64,000 bases of DNA from the NCBI GenBank assembly GCA_030581615.1, contig JAKTTT010000039.1:124001-188000 (forward strand), written 5' to 3'. Under the pieces are notes generated by a model. It was given only the letters and a program-made list of their open reading frames with translations. It had not been told where the DNA came from and did not search any database. The position numbers and the translations under genes are program-made. Source of the DNA: Alloascoidea africana. Its lineage: Eukaryota; Ascomycota; Alloascoideomycetes; Alloascoideales; Alloascoideaceae. Positions 20,631 through 30,873 of the stretch are shown here, in pieces. Every line of letters begins with the position of its first letter. Position 1 is the stretch's first letter.

Positions 20631-20997
20631 TGTTGTCTTTGTTCTGGACAGATTCAATGTTTTATAGTGATTCGTAGATGGAGAAACGCACGTGGCCTAA
20701 TCGAGACACACGAAAAACAGAACAAAACCAAGAAAAGAAAACAAAAACTCCTCTGAGGGACTCTGAGATCTCAAAGAACCAGGAGCTTTTATATTCATCT
20801 AGAAATAAAAGCTACAACCATGTTTAGGATTACTGACATGCCTATTCATAGCCAGATCAGAAAAGGCAATCACACCACCATGTCGCTATGCTAACGCACT
20901 AGGACCGAATCGGGAAAGACGGCAGGTCCGCAGGAGTAAAACAGAGCATGAGAGTCCGAATCTGCACAGTTTCTTCATTTTACTTCTTTCCCTAACA
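20631..20997 (-). repeat. Putative solo LTR
   Basis: Read on the minus strand, the 367-bp segment starts TGTTAGGG and ends GACAACA, giving TGTT...AACA termini. It contains TATAAAAG about 205 nt in, as expected for an LTR promoter. It directly abuts the LINE fragment. No clear 5-bp target duplication or internal retroelement sequence was found, so the call is tentative. Confidence 0.5.
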
Positions 20998-21475
20998 TCT
21001 AAATGCATTACCCGGATATAGTCGCTACTACCATTTCGACATTTTCAGCATCATGAAAAGGATATCCAAAAAAAATAGAATTCACTGCCTATGACTATAT
21101 ACATATTTATAAAATACATATTTATAAAACTTTGCAAAATAATGCTTTGAAGTGAATTGACCGCGAAAACTTGGAGATACCAATAAAATGTCCTTGTAGT
21201 TTCATGGCATATCTCTGCAATACTCTCGAAACATATATTTCTAGAAGTCCCCAAAACTAATGAGAGTTATCAAGACACAAGTTCTTTCTCAAAACTCCTA
21301 GCATTACTAGAAAACAAATCCCAAAAATGTAATAATCAATCTTAGTGGTGTCACAACGGAGCGAATGGGTGTTGGGATGTTCATGATAAGACGTCCGGGT
21401 AATCTGATGTGGGTTTTCCGATGAGGTTGTGAACTCACTCGTGGAGTTGGTTTTTGAGTCAGCTCTGCTAACGAC

Positions 21476-22331
21476 ATGCCTGAAAACTCTTCTAGTTCAT
21501 TAGAGAACAAGTCCAGATTGGTAGAGAGTTCTGCTCCCAAGGACCCACTTACCAAAAGCAAAAAGTTACAAAAGGCAAAGGCTCAGACTAATACGCTAGT
21601 TGAGCAGCCATCTTATCACAGTAAAAACTCGGAAGACAGTCGTACATCATCGTTCAATCCTCGACTGGTCTCCAGATACTATAATGATCTATTTACTAAG
21701 CCCCATAAAACAACCTACACATCATACTTGCGACCTGGCAGTCGATTTGTTGGGACACAGCTATCGGGAAAGAAGACCCATGAAGTGCAGATATATTTAA
21801 AAGAGGTCGATTTACAGCGTTCAGAGATTTCCGGTTATCTTTCTATTCAGAGTATGTATTAGGTTTTCGGATAACTACTGGAACATATCATTAACATAGA
21901 TGATAGATTTGACTGAAAACCAACAAGAGTTGACTACTTTTTTCCGAGGAGAGATTGTGGGACCGCGATATTCATTTTACACTAGACGCCCAGAGTGGGG
22001 GTCTGATGATCAAGCAGATATAATACACTGGATGCGATTTCAATCTTGGCGCAATCTTCCAAAAAAAGTGAAGCATACTGACTATGTTCACAAAAACCAT
22101 GATCAACAGAAACACTTGTATATGAGGTGGAAGGAGTGTTTTCTGGTTCCAGATCATAGAATTAAAGAAATTGAAAATGCTAGCTATGCTGGCTTTTATT
22201 ACATTTGTTTTGATCAGAGCACCGGCAGCATCTCTGGTTTGTATTTCCACAAGAAATCCGACTTATACCAACAGTTGGAATTGGTTCATGTTCCGGACTC
22301 CCGTGTTGTGGGTTCTTATGAGTACCGTTAA
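21476..22331 (+). CDS. GID4: GID E3 ligase substrate receptor GID4/VID24, two exons
   Basis: Substrate receptor of the GID ubiquitin ligase, recognising N-terminal proline on gluconeogenic enzymes such as Fbp1 after glucose addition. Exons are 21476..21851 and 21907..22331 (266 residues). The conserved beta-barrel begins SYLRPGSRFVGTQLSGKK and continues QIYLKEVDLQRSEISGYLSI, FFRGEIVGPRYSFYTRRPEW and MRWKECFLVPDH. The C terminus is DSRVVGSYEYR. The donor is GTATGT; the acceptor is the second TAG, because the first would hit a stop. It is shorter than yeast Gid4 (~360) owing to a shorter N terminus. It is flanked on both sides by related LINE fragments. Confidence 0.95.
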
Positions 22332-24066
22332 CGATATTTTTGTTAGGAACAGTTTTTATTCATCATGTTAAGTGCATTTACTTTTTTTATAAGTATGTAC
22401 TGTGCTTGCTTTGGCTTGCTGATTTTAATGGGCAATAACATTTCCTTTATAAATTTACTCGTAGTACTATAGTTTAATACTGGTCTGATAACAGTGGCAG
22501 CACCTATCAAGTTGATGTGAGGATCAAACCCAGCATGTTTGTATTTGCTTTTAATTGGGTCCAAAAGTGAAGTCTCCTTTGTTTAGGAATAGAAGCAATT
22601 TATTTCCGAGACACATTCAAACTTGTCACAAGCATCATATATTTTCCAAGTATTTTTTCCCTTTTTCAAGCTTCAGGGTCCCACTCGATCTTTCAGTGAA
22701 TAGAAACAATCTGAATATTCATTGGGGCAAATGAAAAAAAGAGGTGGCAGTATTTTTTGTGCGGAGGAAAAATGCAGAGAATGGGTAATGGAGTTAAAAA
22801 TGGAGATATCCTTGTTGCTATATAGATTTCCCTTACATATATTTCCTGTCACCCGAAAGAGACTAGTAAATATAGTTCAGGAGAGGAATACTGGCTCCCA
22901 TCACACTAGATCGTAATCACTGTGAAGAGTAGTGAGAGTCCCATGTCTCTCTATGCAGAACTAAGCGATGTAACCAGATACCACTGGTGAATATCAAATG
23001 AGTAGTCCACATCACTAAATACAAAAACTAACTAAAGGAAAAGAAATACATCGTTTCTGCTGCTTTGTATATATCATGAGGTCTACTCACTTGGGTCTAT
23101 TCCTCGGAACATGAGTAGTAGAGAAAAGCATTCCGTGTGAAAAGTCACACATCTATCCTAGACAACATCTAGCACCAATCTGGTATCATCTGGTATTTTT
23201 TGTCGGAGATGGGCCTTTTCATGGAAGAAGGAAGTGTGTTCAATGTGCGAGGCGGCACTAACTAGAGAAACCTCAGGAAGCTACCACGAATTCTATATAG
23301 TTAGTGAGAAAGGACGAAGTTGTAGATAATGGTTCGTTTCGATGTCAGGTGCCCCATACTTGGTTCTACAACTCAGGCTCTTCGTTTTTTTTATCGCTTG
23401 TATTACAGCGCCTAGGCTGTTTAAACTAAACAACCTCACTCCTTTTACTCGTCCGAAAGGGGCGCTCTGAAACGTTAGGGAGCCTGAACTTTCTACGTTT
23501 GAAGCCCGCTTTCCTGTCTTCGTCTGGGGGAAGACAAAGGAAGTAACAGACAATATGGCCCGTGCCTGACCCTTGCGTCGCAACTAATTCGCCAACGAGT
23601 TAGCTCACATTGGTGGATTAGGTGTTTGGGTTACCCCCTCCATACCTTCGCCTGTAGAAGTCTACAAGCGTGGGTAGGCTTTCCTGATTGAACATTTCTG
23701 GCGTGGACTGGATAAGATCCAACCCGCTTTCTTTTCTCTCTTCTGCCCACAAGGGGTACTCCATGAGCTCGTATAACCTAAAACAAGTGCATGTGAGGTA
23801 AACCAACTAGAGGGAATTCAGGGATCTATCAATCAGACACTCAGTCAAAAAGGAATAGAGCGCAGAATTGTAGAATGCGATCTAAGAAGTGCCAAACATG
23901 TAGAACCAAGCATGGCGTAACTGTCAGATCATTGGGACAAAGTCCTTCTCAGAAACATATCGCCGTAAACCGGGTAACTTTTATGTTATCCACTTCCATC
24001 CTGAGAAAACCTGAACAGACCCAGTTCGGCGTACACGAGTTAACGGCTTTGATATCCATGTAGCTT
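22332..24066. other. Spacer between GID4 and SAP gene with LINE fragment
   Basis: 22332-23290 is AT-rich with no gene. 23518-23773 is LINE copy 2. 23774-24066 is the SAP promoter; a 62-codon ORF at 23875 shows no family features. Confidence 0.6.
23518..23773 (-). mobile_element. 5'-truncated LINE 3' end (copy 2)
   Basis: Direct repeat of 20190-20446, visibly around 90% identical. Minus-strand translation reads PLWAEERKESGLDLIQSTPE and LPTLVDFYRRRYGGGNP. It lacks the zinc-finger cysteines of copy 1, so it is truncated further in. It ends at the same 3' base as copy 1. Confidence 0.85.
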
Positions 24067-26316
24067 ATGATGTCAAGTTTTTGGCGATTTGGAAGTGGAT
24101 TCTCTGTCAGCAATAATATTGATAAACTATTGGATGATCCTACACTGAAGTTGGAGCAACTGTTTCAGGAGAAAGACGCACTGCAAGATGAACTTGTATG
24201 CTCTAATGCGAAACTGATAGAGTTTCTCAAAAGGCCAGACAATATTCTTGAGTTATGTGGCATCATTCATCAAGCTGCAAACATTCCTTTTGTTGAACGT
24301 TCGTTGACTGATGTGATCGAGAAAGATGATGATTCCAATCTACAGGCTTTGGCTGAGGATAAAACGGAAACTACTGAACAATCTGATATCATGAACAAAG
24401 CAAGCATTTCAGCTCAAATATTATCTGTAAATATATGGTCAATGACAGACGCTCTTTCCCGACACAGAGAAGCTCTAGACCTATTATGGTCCATACTCAG
24501 TTTTGTTCACCCTATTGATCCTTGTATTACAAATTCGTTCGCAAATATAATGGAGCAGCTCACAACCACAAAACTTGAAGAATTCATCGAATACGTCAAG
24601 TCTATTCCAACTCTAGTAGATGACATATTGAATCATTTGACAAATCCGCCTATTGGAGACCTATTATTGAAACTGATATCTACGGACAAAGCAGATTCCC
24701 CAAATGGCATAACAGAAACTTTGAATGACCAGCATCTTATCGAAAAATTGATAGCCTATGTCGGGCCAGATTATTCGCATTTTACACATAGCAGTGTAAC
24801 TGATTTAATCAGAGCTCTTGTAACTATTTCCGCGGGTTCTCCTATTGATCCAGACTCTATTGGCCCAAATGTGCTGGTTCATACGTTAGTGAAAAGAGAT
24901 TCTATAAGTGACCTAATTAACCTAATGTTGTGTGGAGGATCATCTCTTTCCTCGGGAGTAGGGATAGTTATTGAAGTTATTAGGAAAAACAATAGCGATT
25001 ATGACGCAGTACCTGATTTCGATAGTTCTCATCAACAGAATTATAGAGATTCTATTTACCTGGGATACATGCTTGACCTATTTTCTAAGTCATTATCCAA
25101 GTTTTATAAGATATTAAAAGAAAAAGAGATAAAGAAAATTCAAGCTTCATATGGAGAGATGGAACCGTTGGGAATTGAGAGATTCAAAATATGCGAGCTG
25201 ATAGCGGAACTGTTGCATTGTAGTAACATGGCGTTGATGAACAACAACCTTAACACGGAAGAGGCTCTTTTGACTAAGCTAGAGACAACAAATATTGAAG
25301 AAGCGGAAATACAAGATAGCTTACCAAACTCTGTTGCAACCGATAGGAATAATGATGAACCCGAAAAAGAAATGGCTGTGGAAAGGAATGAAATGACAGA
25401 TCATAATTACCCAGATCGAGATTCAGAAGACATTACGTCCCCGGAAGATGTAGCTGATGTCAATAAAGAACCTGAAGGACTTGACGCTGTTCCATCGGTA
25501 GATCCTAACAGTCTATCAACTTCTGTCATGACTGATGGAAACTTTTCCATTTTTCAAGGAGCCAATGCTGAACACAAATTTTCAACCATTTTATCAGTTC
25601 CAAGCAGCGATGAGGACGACGAAGCCCTTCTTTCACCTCAATCTGAGCTTGAAACAGCGTATGAGCAGTTGCTTCGACAAAAGCCAACCATAGGCGATTA
25701 TTTCAAGATTGCCCTCACAGATACTCATTTCATTCCAACCATTTTTGATCTGTTTTTCGATTTTCCTTTTAATAGTTTCATTCATAACGTTACGTTTGAT
25801 ATAGTTCAGCAGGTTTTAAATGGCAACATGGATTCAAGCTACAACAAATTTCTTGCCATTGATCTTTTTAAAGTCTCCCATATCACAGAAAGAATTATCG
25901 AAGGGTATCGACGAACGAAGAAGCATGAAGCTGATACTTTCATTTCGTATGGGTACTCTGGCCACTTAACGCTAATAGCTGAGGAAGTCGTAAAGTTTTC
26001 ATCCTTGTGCTATTCAGAATCATTTTCGATGCCGGTTCAAGGTTACTTGGAGAGTAATGAGTGGAGGAATCATGTGGACACCGTTCTCACAGATGCTCGA
26101 GAAAACTATAACGCAGTTCTTGGTGGAGTTTTGCCGGATAAATGCGAACCATACAGAAATCCCAATGCTATAATTCTAGGCAATGGAGAAGAGTCTTTTA
26201 GTAATAGTGAAACAGGAGACATTCTGGATTACGACAGAGATGCGAAAGATGAAGAGGACATAATTCAGGAGGATATGGTTCATCTGGAACCAGTAACGAC
26301 TCTGAACGGCACATGA
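24067..26316 (+). CDS. SIT4 phosphatase-associated protein (SAP155/185/190 family)
   Basis: Regulatory partner of the PP2A-like phosphatase Sit4. The 749 residues start M(M)SSFWRFGSGF, typical of SAPs. The conserved HEAT-like region follows, with LEQLFQEKDALQDELVCSNA, LIEFLKRPDNILELCGII, FIEYVKSIPTLVDDIL and IGDLLLKLIS. Acidic low-complexity inserts appear at ~430-540. A second conserved block is GDYFKIALTDTHFIPTIFDL. It is a single exon. Two tandem ATGs exist; the family start matches either. It lies 69 bp tail-to-tail from TGT. In S. cerevisiae Sap185/190 with Sit4 support Elongator-dependent tRNA modification; which SAP class this belongs to is unresolved. Confidence 0.9.
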   Translation: MMSSFWRFGSGFSVSNNIDKLLDDPTLKLEQLFQEKDALQDELVCSNAKLIEFLKRPDNILELCGIIHQAANIPFVERSLTDVIEKDDDSNLQALAEDKTETTEQSDIMNKASISAQILSVNIWSMTDALSRHREALDLLWSILSFVHPIDPCITNSFANIMEQLTTTKLEEFIEYVKSIPTLVDDILNHLTNPPIGDLLLKLISTDKADSPNGITETLNDQHLIEKLIAYVGPDYSHFTHSSVTDLIRALVTISAGSPIDPDSIGPNVLVHTLVKRDSISDLINLMLCGGSSLSSGVGIVIEVIRKNNSDYDAVPDFDSSHQQNYRDSIYLGYMLDLFSKSLSKFYKILKEKEIKKIQASYGEMEPLGIERFKICELIAELLHCSNMALMNNNLNTEEALLTKLETTNIEEAEIQDSLPNSVATDRNNDEPEKEMAVERNEMTDHNYPDRDSEDITSPEDVADVNKEPEGLDAVPSVDPNSLSTSVMTDGNFSIFQGANAEHKFSTILSVPSSDEDDEALLSPQSELETAYEQLLRQKPTIGDYFKIALTDTHFIPTIFDLFFDFPFNSFIHNVTFDIVQQVLNGNMDSSYNKFLAIDLFKVSHITERIIEGYRRTKKHEADTFISYGYSGHLTLIAEEVVKFSSLCYSESFSMPVQGYLESNEWRNHVDTVLTDARENYNAVLGGVLPDKCEPYRNPNAIILGNGEESFSNSETGDILDYDRDAKDEEDIIQEDMVHLEPVTTLNGT

Positions 26317-26385
26317 AGGTGTAAAACAATGTGCTAAAGCATATATAATCATTAAATATATAATCAACCACAAACATGATCAAAC

Positions 26386-28074
26386 CTAGTGGAGTATATC
26401 TATTCCAACTCCTCGAAGAGCGTCTACTGCCCACCTTGGATAGGTTTCCTTCTTTCCAGCATATAAATCATAGAAAAAGCGGGTCACAAAAACATCAAAT
26501 GTGTCCTCTATGATTGCTTCCCTTGCCTCTCTCATAAGATTCAACTGATAGTGGGTATTATGCAGCGTTAACAGATGAGCACCAGTAGTCTCTTTCGAAG
26601 CGACATGAAATATAAATGATTTAGTTATTCCCATTCCTCCTTCTTCTTTGGGTTTGCATATCGGGCATTTGCACCCAGGCTCTACAGGAGTGAAATCACT
26701 CGCAAACTGTTTTTGACGTAGATTCAGAGTGCCATATCTGGTAATCGCGTTTCCAAACCTCTGGACAAAAAACTAAGTTAGAAGGCGACGGTCTATTTTC
26801 AAGAAGCAGAAGGTAGCAAAAACTTACAGCTGTTCTTGTTGGGTAAACACAGTCAAATATGTCGGCACCCAATGCCACTGAAACAACCAGATCTTCTGCA
26901 TAACCCTAAACAATGTCAACATCAATTAGCAAAATCTCAATGGAATGGTTTACAAGTTTTACCACATACCACTCCCATGCAATATCTAGGTTTATTCTCG
27001 GGTAAAATTCCAGTACATGTTTTAACGCTTTGACCGAAGCAGGTTAGTAGGAGTCTGTTTAGAGTGGAGGAAATGTCTACTCACATATTACAGTAAGATT
27101 CCTTGTCCTCCCCGCCAGATAAGCCACCTATTGCTATTCCAGGAGTATCTCTCTTGATCATTTCCTCGCAGCATTCCTTTCTCAGCTCCAAGTCCAAACC
27201 ACCTTGAATAATTGCAAACAAATTTTGTCTTTGGGGGTGCTTGTGTGCTGCGATGCACCGATCAAGCCATCGGATGCTCCTTCTCATGGCCTCAGCTACT
27301 CTGGGCCCGGTTGTTAAGGTATGAACAACATCATCCAATTGCATTCTTATATGGTTAGTTCATACTTCTGATGAATCTTCTCCTCATTGTTCTTACATTA
27401 TGTCTGCTCCGATACTGTTTTGAAGATCGATCGAATGCTCTGGCGTCAAAAGCATTGGAGAGCCATCATGGGGACTCAAGAAACGCACACCTTCCTCTGT
27501 GATTTTGGCAAGTTTCAATAGCGATACCATTTGAAATCTAACGGATGTTAGAATCCTACTCTCAAATCCTAACTATAGTAAGCATACCCTCCGCTATCTG
27601 TTAAGATGTTTCGATCCCATGACTGGAATATATGTGCGCCTCCAACTTCATCCAGGACGTTCTGGCCAGGTTTCAGTCCGCTAAAGTTTGTTAGATATGA
27701 CATTCACCCTAGATTATTATCTACTTACAGATGATAGGTGTTGTTCAAGCATATTTTGCATCCCAAATTCTTTAATTGCTCAGGAGTTATTCCCTTCAGA
27801 GATGCTTGTGTTGCCACAGGCATAAACATTGGGGTTTCTACCTATATCTCAAAACCGTTAGTCAAGGAAGATAGATCAATGAGAAATCCAAACCCACTGT
27901 TCCATGAGGCAGTATCATATTCGCAGCTCGAGCTCTCGATTTCGAACATCTGGCCACTAGCTCAAACGTCAATGATGCCGACCGAGATGATACAGAGGCA
28001 CCAGAAACGGAATTGAGAGTTGCTGTCGACATGATCCCAGTGATTTTTGACCAACTTTTCATATTTTGTCTCAT
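26386..28074 (-). CDS. Queuine tRNA-guanine transglycosylase catalytic subunit, eight exons
   Basis: Eukaryotic TGT (QTRT1): exchanges G34 for queuine in tRNAs with GUN anticodons, normally with QTRT2. Exons are 27898..28074, 27729..27841, 27588..27680, 27397..27537, 27085..27345, 26970..27027, 26828..26905 and 26386..26760, giving 431 residues (human ~403). I see [35 protein letters not shown], the catalytic [41 protein letters not shown] and the nucleophile motif [11 protein letters not shown] zinc site CKCPIC with a downstream HLLTLH follows. All junctions keep frame. The start could instead be a Met 14 codons in. S. cerevisiae has no such gene. Confidence 0.95.
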
Positions 28075-28166
28075 CAAACCATCTTTTCAATATCAAAATT
28101 TTTCAGTTACCCTCCTGCACTATTGAGAAGAGTTCTGCCAACATCAAACCATACAGGTACTACCAG
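28075..28166. promoter_or_regulatory. 92-bp bidirectional promoter TGT/ELP4
   Basis: The start codons of TGT (minus) and ELP4 (plus) are only 92 bp apart, so their promoters and leaders must overlap. The open frame of ELP4 extends 40 codons further upstream into TGT exon 1, but the family-like start MSFQRKG lies at 28167. Confidence 0.6.
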
Positions 28167-29567
28167 ATGTCGTTCCAGAGAAAAGGAGTTATAATCAATC
28201 AGACCGGTAATAAAAGAGCACCAATTAGCTCTGTTCCCGGGAGGTATGCTTCAGGACCTGCACCAAACCGGAGTGGCCAAGGAGGTGTGCCAGTTGGAAG
28301 AATTCCACCTGGCGTCCCTCAGCGTACCCAACCACCACAAAGTAGCGGTGCCGTCCGACAGAATCCCCTTCGGCAGCAGCATCCAGCTCTCTCAGGCCAG
28401 ACTTCTCGTAGTGCGCCAGCTCTACCGCATCCCGGTGTACGGCCTTCTCTCTCCACCTCGCAAGCAACTATATCGTCTGGCACTAACGACTTGGATAACT
28501 TGCTTGCTCATATAGGCATTCCACTAGGAGCAATTGTGCTTGTTGAGGAGTCAGGAGCTACGGATTTCTCAAGTGTCATTTTAAGAGCCTTTGCTGCTCA
28601 AGGGATAATACATCAGCGGCTAGCCATGGGGCTTAATCCAGCGTCAATTGGACTGAATGCTTCACCGCTTCCTCCAACCACACCAAAAACATTTGTGGTT
28701 GCAATAGGCGTTGACGATCATTGGGGAAAAGAGTTACCGGGAGTATACAAGGGAAGCAGCAAAGACGTTAAGAAGCTAAAGATCAAAGAACAGGAATCCC
28801 AAGTGACTGTCCAGAATATGATAGGAAGATCAAAGGATAAAGATTTGAAAATTGCTTGGAGGTATGGCTTGAACAAGGACAAAAATGATCCGGGAGCTTC
28901 GAAAAAGCATAGCTATATCCAAGAACATTATCCCTTTTTTAATAATCAATTTGATATCAAATCTCGTTTGGTGCCTTCGCCATCGTCTACAGAGTTGTTG
29001 CTTTTAAATCCATCCAATCTATCCTCCTCTCAAGAATACTTCAAATCAATCATAAACAGGATTCTCTCATTTTTGAAAAGCACAGATCAAGATTCAGTAG
29101 TGCGGATAGTCATCCCAAGCTTACTGCATCCGGCAACATATTCTCCAGAGTGTTCTTCGCCATCTCAGCTATTCCCATTTATTCTCGCTTTAAGGTCGTT
29201 ATCCAGGATTTATTCTTCTCGTATATCAATTTTCGCATCTCTTTCACTGGAATTGTATCCCAGATCAGATGCTCTAACGAGTCGAATTGAAAGTTTGGTG
29301 GATGGTGTCTTTCACTTGGAACCTTTTGATGAAGCCTTGGGCGCATTGGTTGAAAAGGCAAACACATCAACAACCAAAAAAGCGCAACAAGGATTTATAC
29401 ATATATACAAAGCCCCTACGAATAGTGAACGGGGACAGATGGAAATACGGAAAGGGGAGTTTGCCTTCCGAAATGGGAGAAGACAATTTGAGATTGAAGA
29501 ATGGGGAATTCCAGTGGAAGAGGAGGCACAAGAAGAATCTAACACGAAGGTTAATTTGGACTACTAG
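28167..29567 (+). CDS. ELP4: Elongator subunit ELP4
   Basis: RecA-fold subunit of the Elp456 subcomplex of Elongator, which installs 5-carboxymethyl-type groups on wobble uridines of tRNA. It has 466 residues. The N terminus MSFQRKGVII is family-like and is followed by a Pro/Gln/Ser-rich linker. The core contains DLDNLLAHIGIPLGAIVLVE, with no intact Walker A as expected for Elp4, then FAAQGIIHQ. Residues of the form LKIAWRYG and the HIYKAPTNSERGQ block follow. The tail is acidic. It is a single exon. The start was chosen by family similarity over a Met 40 codons upstream. Confidence 0.93.
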   Translation: MSFQRKGVIINQTGNKRAPISSVPGRYASGPAPNRSGQGGVPVGRIPPGVPQRTQPPQSSGAVRQNPLRQQHPALSGQTSRSAPALPHPGVRPSLSTSQATISSGTNDLDNLLAHIGIPLGAIVLVEESGATDFSSVILRAFAAQGIIHQRLAMGLNPASIGLNASPLPPTTPKTFVVAIGVDDHWGKELPGVYKGSSKDVKKLKIKEQESQVTVQNMIGRSKDKDLKIAWRYGLNKDKNDPGASKKHSYIQEHYPFFNNQFDIKSRLVPSPSSTELLLLNPSNLSSSQEYFKSIINRILSFLKSTDQDSVVRIVIPSLLHPATYSPECSSPSQLFPFILALRSLSRIYSSRISIFASLSLELYPRSDALTSRIESLVDGVFHLEPFDEALGALVEKANTSTTKKAQQGFIHIYKAPTNSERGQMEIRKGEFAFRNGRRQFEIEEWGIPVEEEAQEESNTKVNLDY

Positions 29568-29743
29568 GTTTTATAACAGTCTTTGTAATTTAGAGCAAGT
29601 TTCCTGAAGGTGGCAATAGAAACATGAATAAATATCATTGCATTTCACAGAACAAAATTAGTAACCAGGTCATATTCACTAGATATGGTTGCACACAGTC
29701 GAGCATCATTATGAGAAAACCAAATACAATTGAGATCCCATTA

Positions 29744-30388
29744 CTAGTCATTTTCCGACTCAAGATCTGCCTTTGATGGGTGTCTCAACACCGATCCCTT
29801 CATATGATAGTGCGCTTTTCTCATGGCTTCAAACCTTTTATGTCTCTCTTCCGCAGTCAGTGGCCTTTCCTCCTCCTCCTCCTCCTCCTCTTCGTCATCA
29901 TTTTCGCTGTCACTCTTAGGACTACTTTTGATAATTTCAGATCCCTTCAAAGACTGTGAGGTGTTGTTCTGAGCATCAATCGCCTGGGAAGGCTCACCCA
30001 GAGAGAAATCACCGATCTCACTTTCATTGTCGCTTCGATAGTAATCATTGTTGGGATCAACGCCTCCTTGATATGGCGTCTTGGGCTCATCGATTTTCAT
30101 TGTATAAGCGGCCTTTTCTTGCTCTGTGAGATACAAATTGGCTTCATCCCATTGCAGATGTTCGTCTGAAGAGGCAGCATCAGATTTATCACCTGAATTT
30201 TCAGAGTTGGTACGATTCTGCTTCTCCTGATTCTTCTTAAGTATCTTCTTTCGCTCTTCGGTAGTCAAAGTGGCATTGATGTAGGTATTTTCTAAGACCT
30301 GTTTTCTATCATAATCCGATAGCACATTTTCATTGTATGAGCTACTAGGAGGCGCGTTTTTCAAGATTCCTTTTGGTTTTTCTGGCAT
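29744..30388 (-). CDS. GLC8: PP1 regulator GLC8 (inhibitor-2 homologue)
   Basis: Inhibitor-2-type regulator of protein phosphatase 1 (Glc7). The 214-residue, largely disordered protein has KGILK near the N terminus (the first PP1-contact motif), WDEANLYLTEQEK, and KIDEPKTPYQG with the regulatory TP phosphosite. A poly-Glu run precedes the conserved EERHKRFEAMRKAHYHM segment that occupies the PP1 active site in the mammalian complex. It is a single exon. Confidence 0.95.
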   Translation of the reverse strand: MPEKPKGILKNAPPSSSYNENVLSDYDRKQVLENTYINATLTTEERKKILKKNQEKQNRTNSENSGDKSDAASSDEHLQWDEANLYLTEQEKAAYTMKIDEPKTPYQGGVDPNNDYYRSDNESEIGDFSLGEPSQAIDAQNNTSQSLKGSEIIKSSPKSDSENDDEEEEEEEEERPLTAEERHKRFEAMRKAHYHMKGSVLRHPSKADLESEND

Positions 30389-30873
30389 GATGGCAATCTC
30401 CAGATTTCGAGTAGCTGTCTGTTCCTAGAGAGTCAGCTCTCCTACAATATGGTTAAAGTTACCCTGCTTTTTGATTAATAATGGTTTAGTAACATTGTTT
30501 CAACATTACACCCGCATGGATTTGTACCTAAAAATAATTTTTTGGTTTGTGTTTAACTTCACGCGGTGTTCAGAAGACAAAACCATCTCAACTGAATCTG
30601 AGGATTAAATTCTATAAAATTATTTTTTCTGAATTTATTAGCGATTGTAAAGAGGTTGCTATTTTGGTGTATCCAAACACTAGCGCTGATTCTTTTGTTA
30701 CCCGAACGTATCGCTTCAAAGGGTTTCTGCATGTCTGAGAGCTTAAGCGCGTTGTTGTCCGGGAGACGTGTGCTTCCCATATCCGGCTGGCGTTCTCGTA
30801 ACTGTCTCGTATTTTGTATCTTCTTTTCTTCTTCTTTCATTCTCCTGTCTCTTCACACTCTTTGCCGTAAAAC
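30389..30873. promoter_or_regulatory. Divergent promoter GLC8/BGL2
   Basis: 485 bp, AT-rich near GLC8 and pyrimidine-rich just before BGL2 (30815-30855). No gene is seen. Confidence 0.5.

Larger units (their letters stand above)
19428..21475. other. Transposon-derived spacer between TFB6-like and GID4
   Basis: 19428-19940 holds nothing recognisable. 19957-20125 is a palindrome, ~20105-20190 a copia scrap, 20190-20630 a LINE 3' end and 20631-20997 a putative solo LTR (each listed separately). 20998-21475 is AT-rich GID4 promoter. Confidence 0.7.

Noticed and set aside
22722-22916. 64-codon ORF between GID4 and LINE copy 2
   Set aside because: No motif or context support.
23875-24063. 62-codon ORF ending just before the SAP gene
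   Set aside because: A stop separates it from the SAP start and it shows no homology pattern; treated as promoter DNA.
28047-28166. 40-codon N-terminal extension of ELP4
   Set aside because: It overlaps TGT exon 1 and does not resemble Elp4; the downstream MSFQRKG is the family start.
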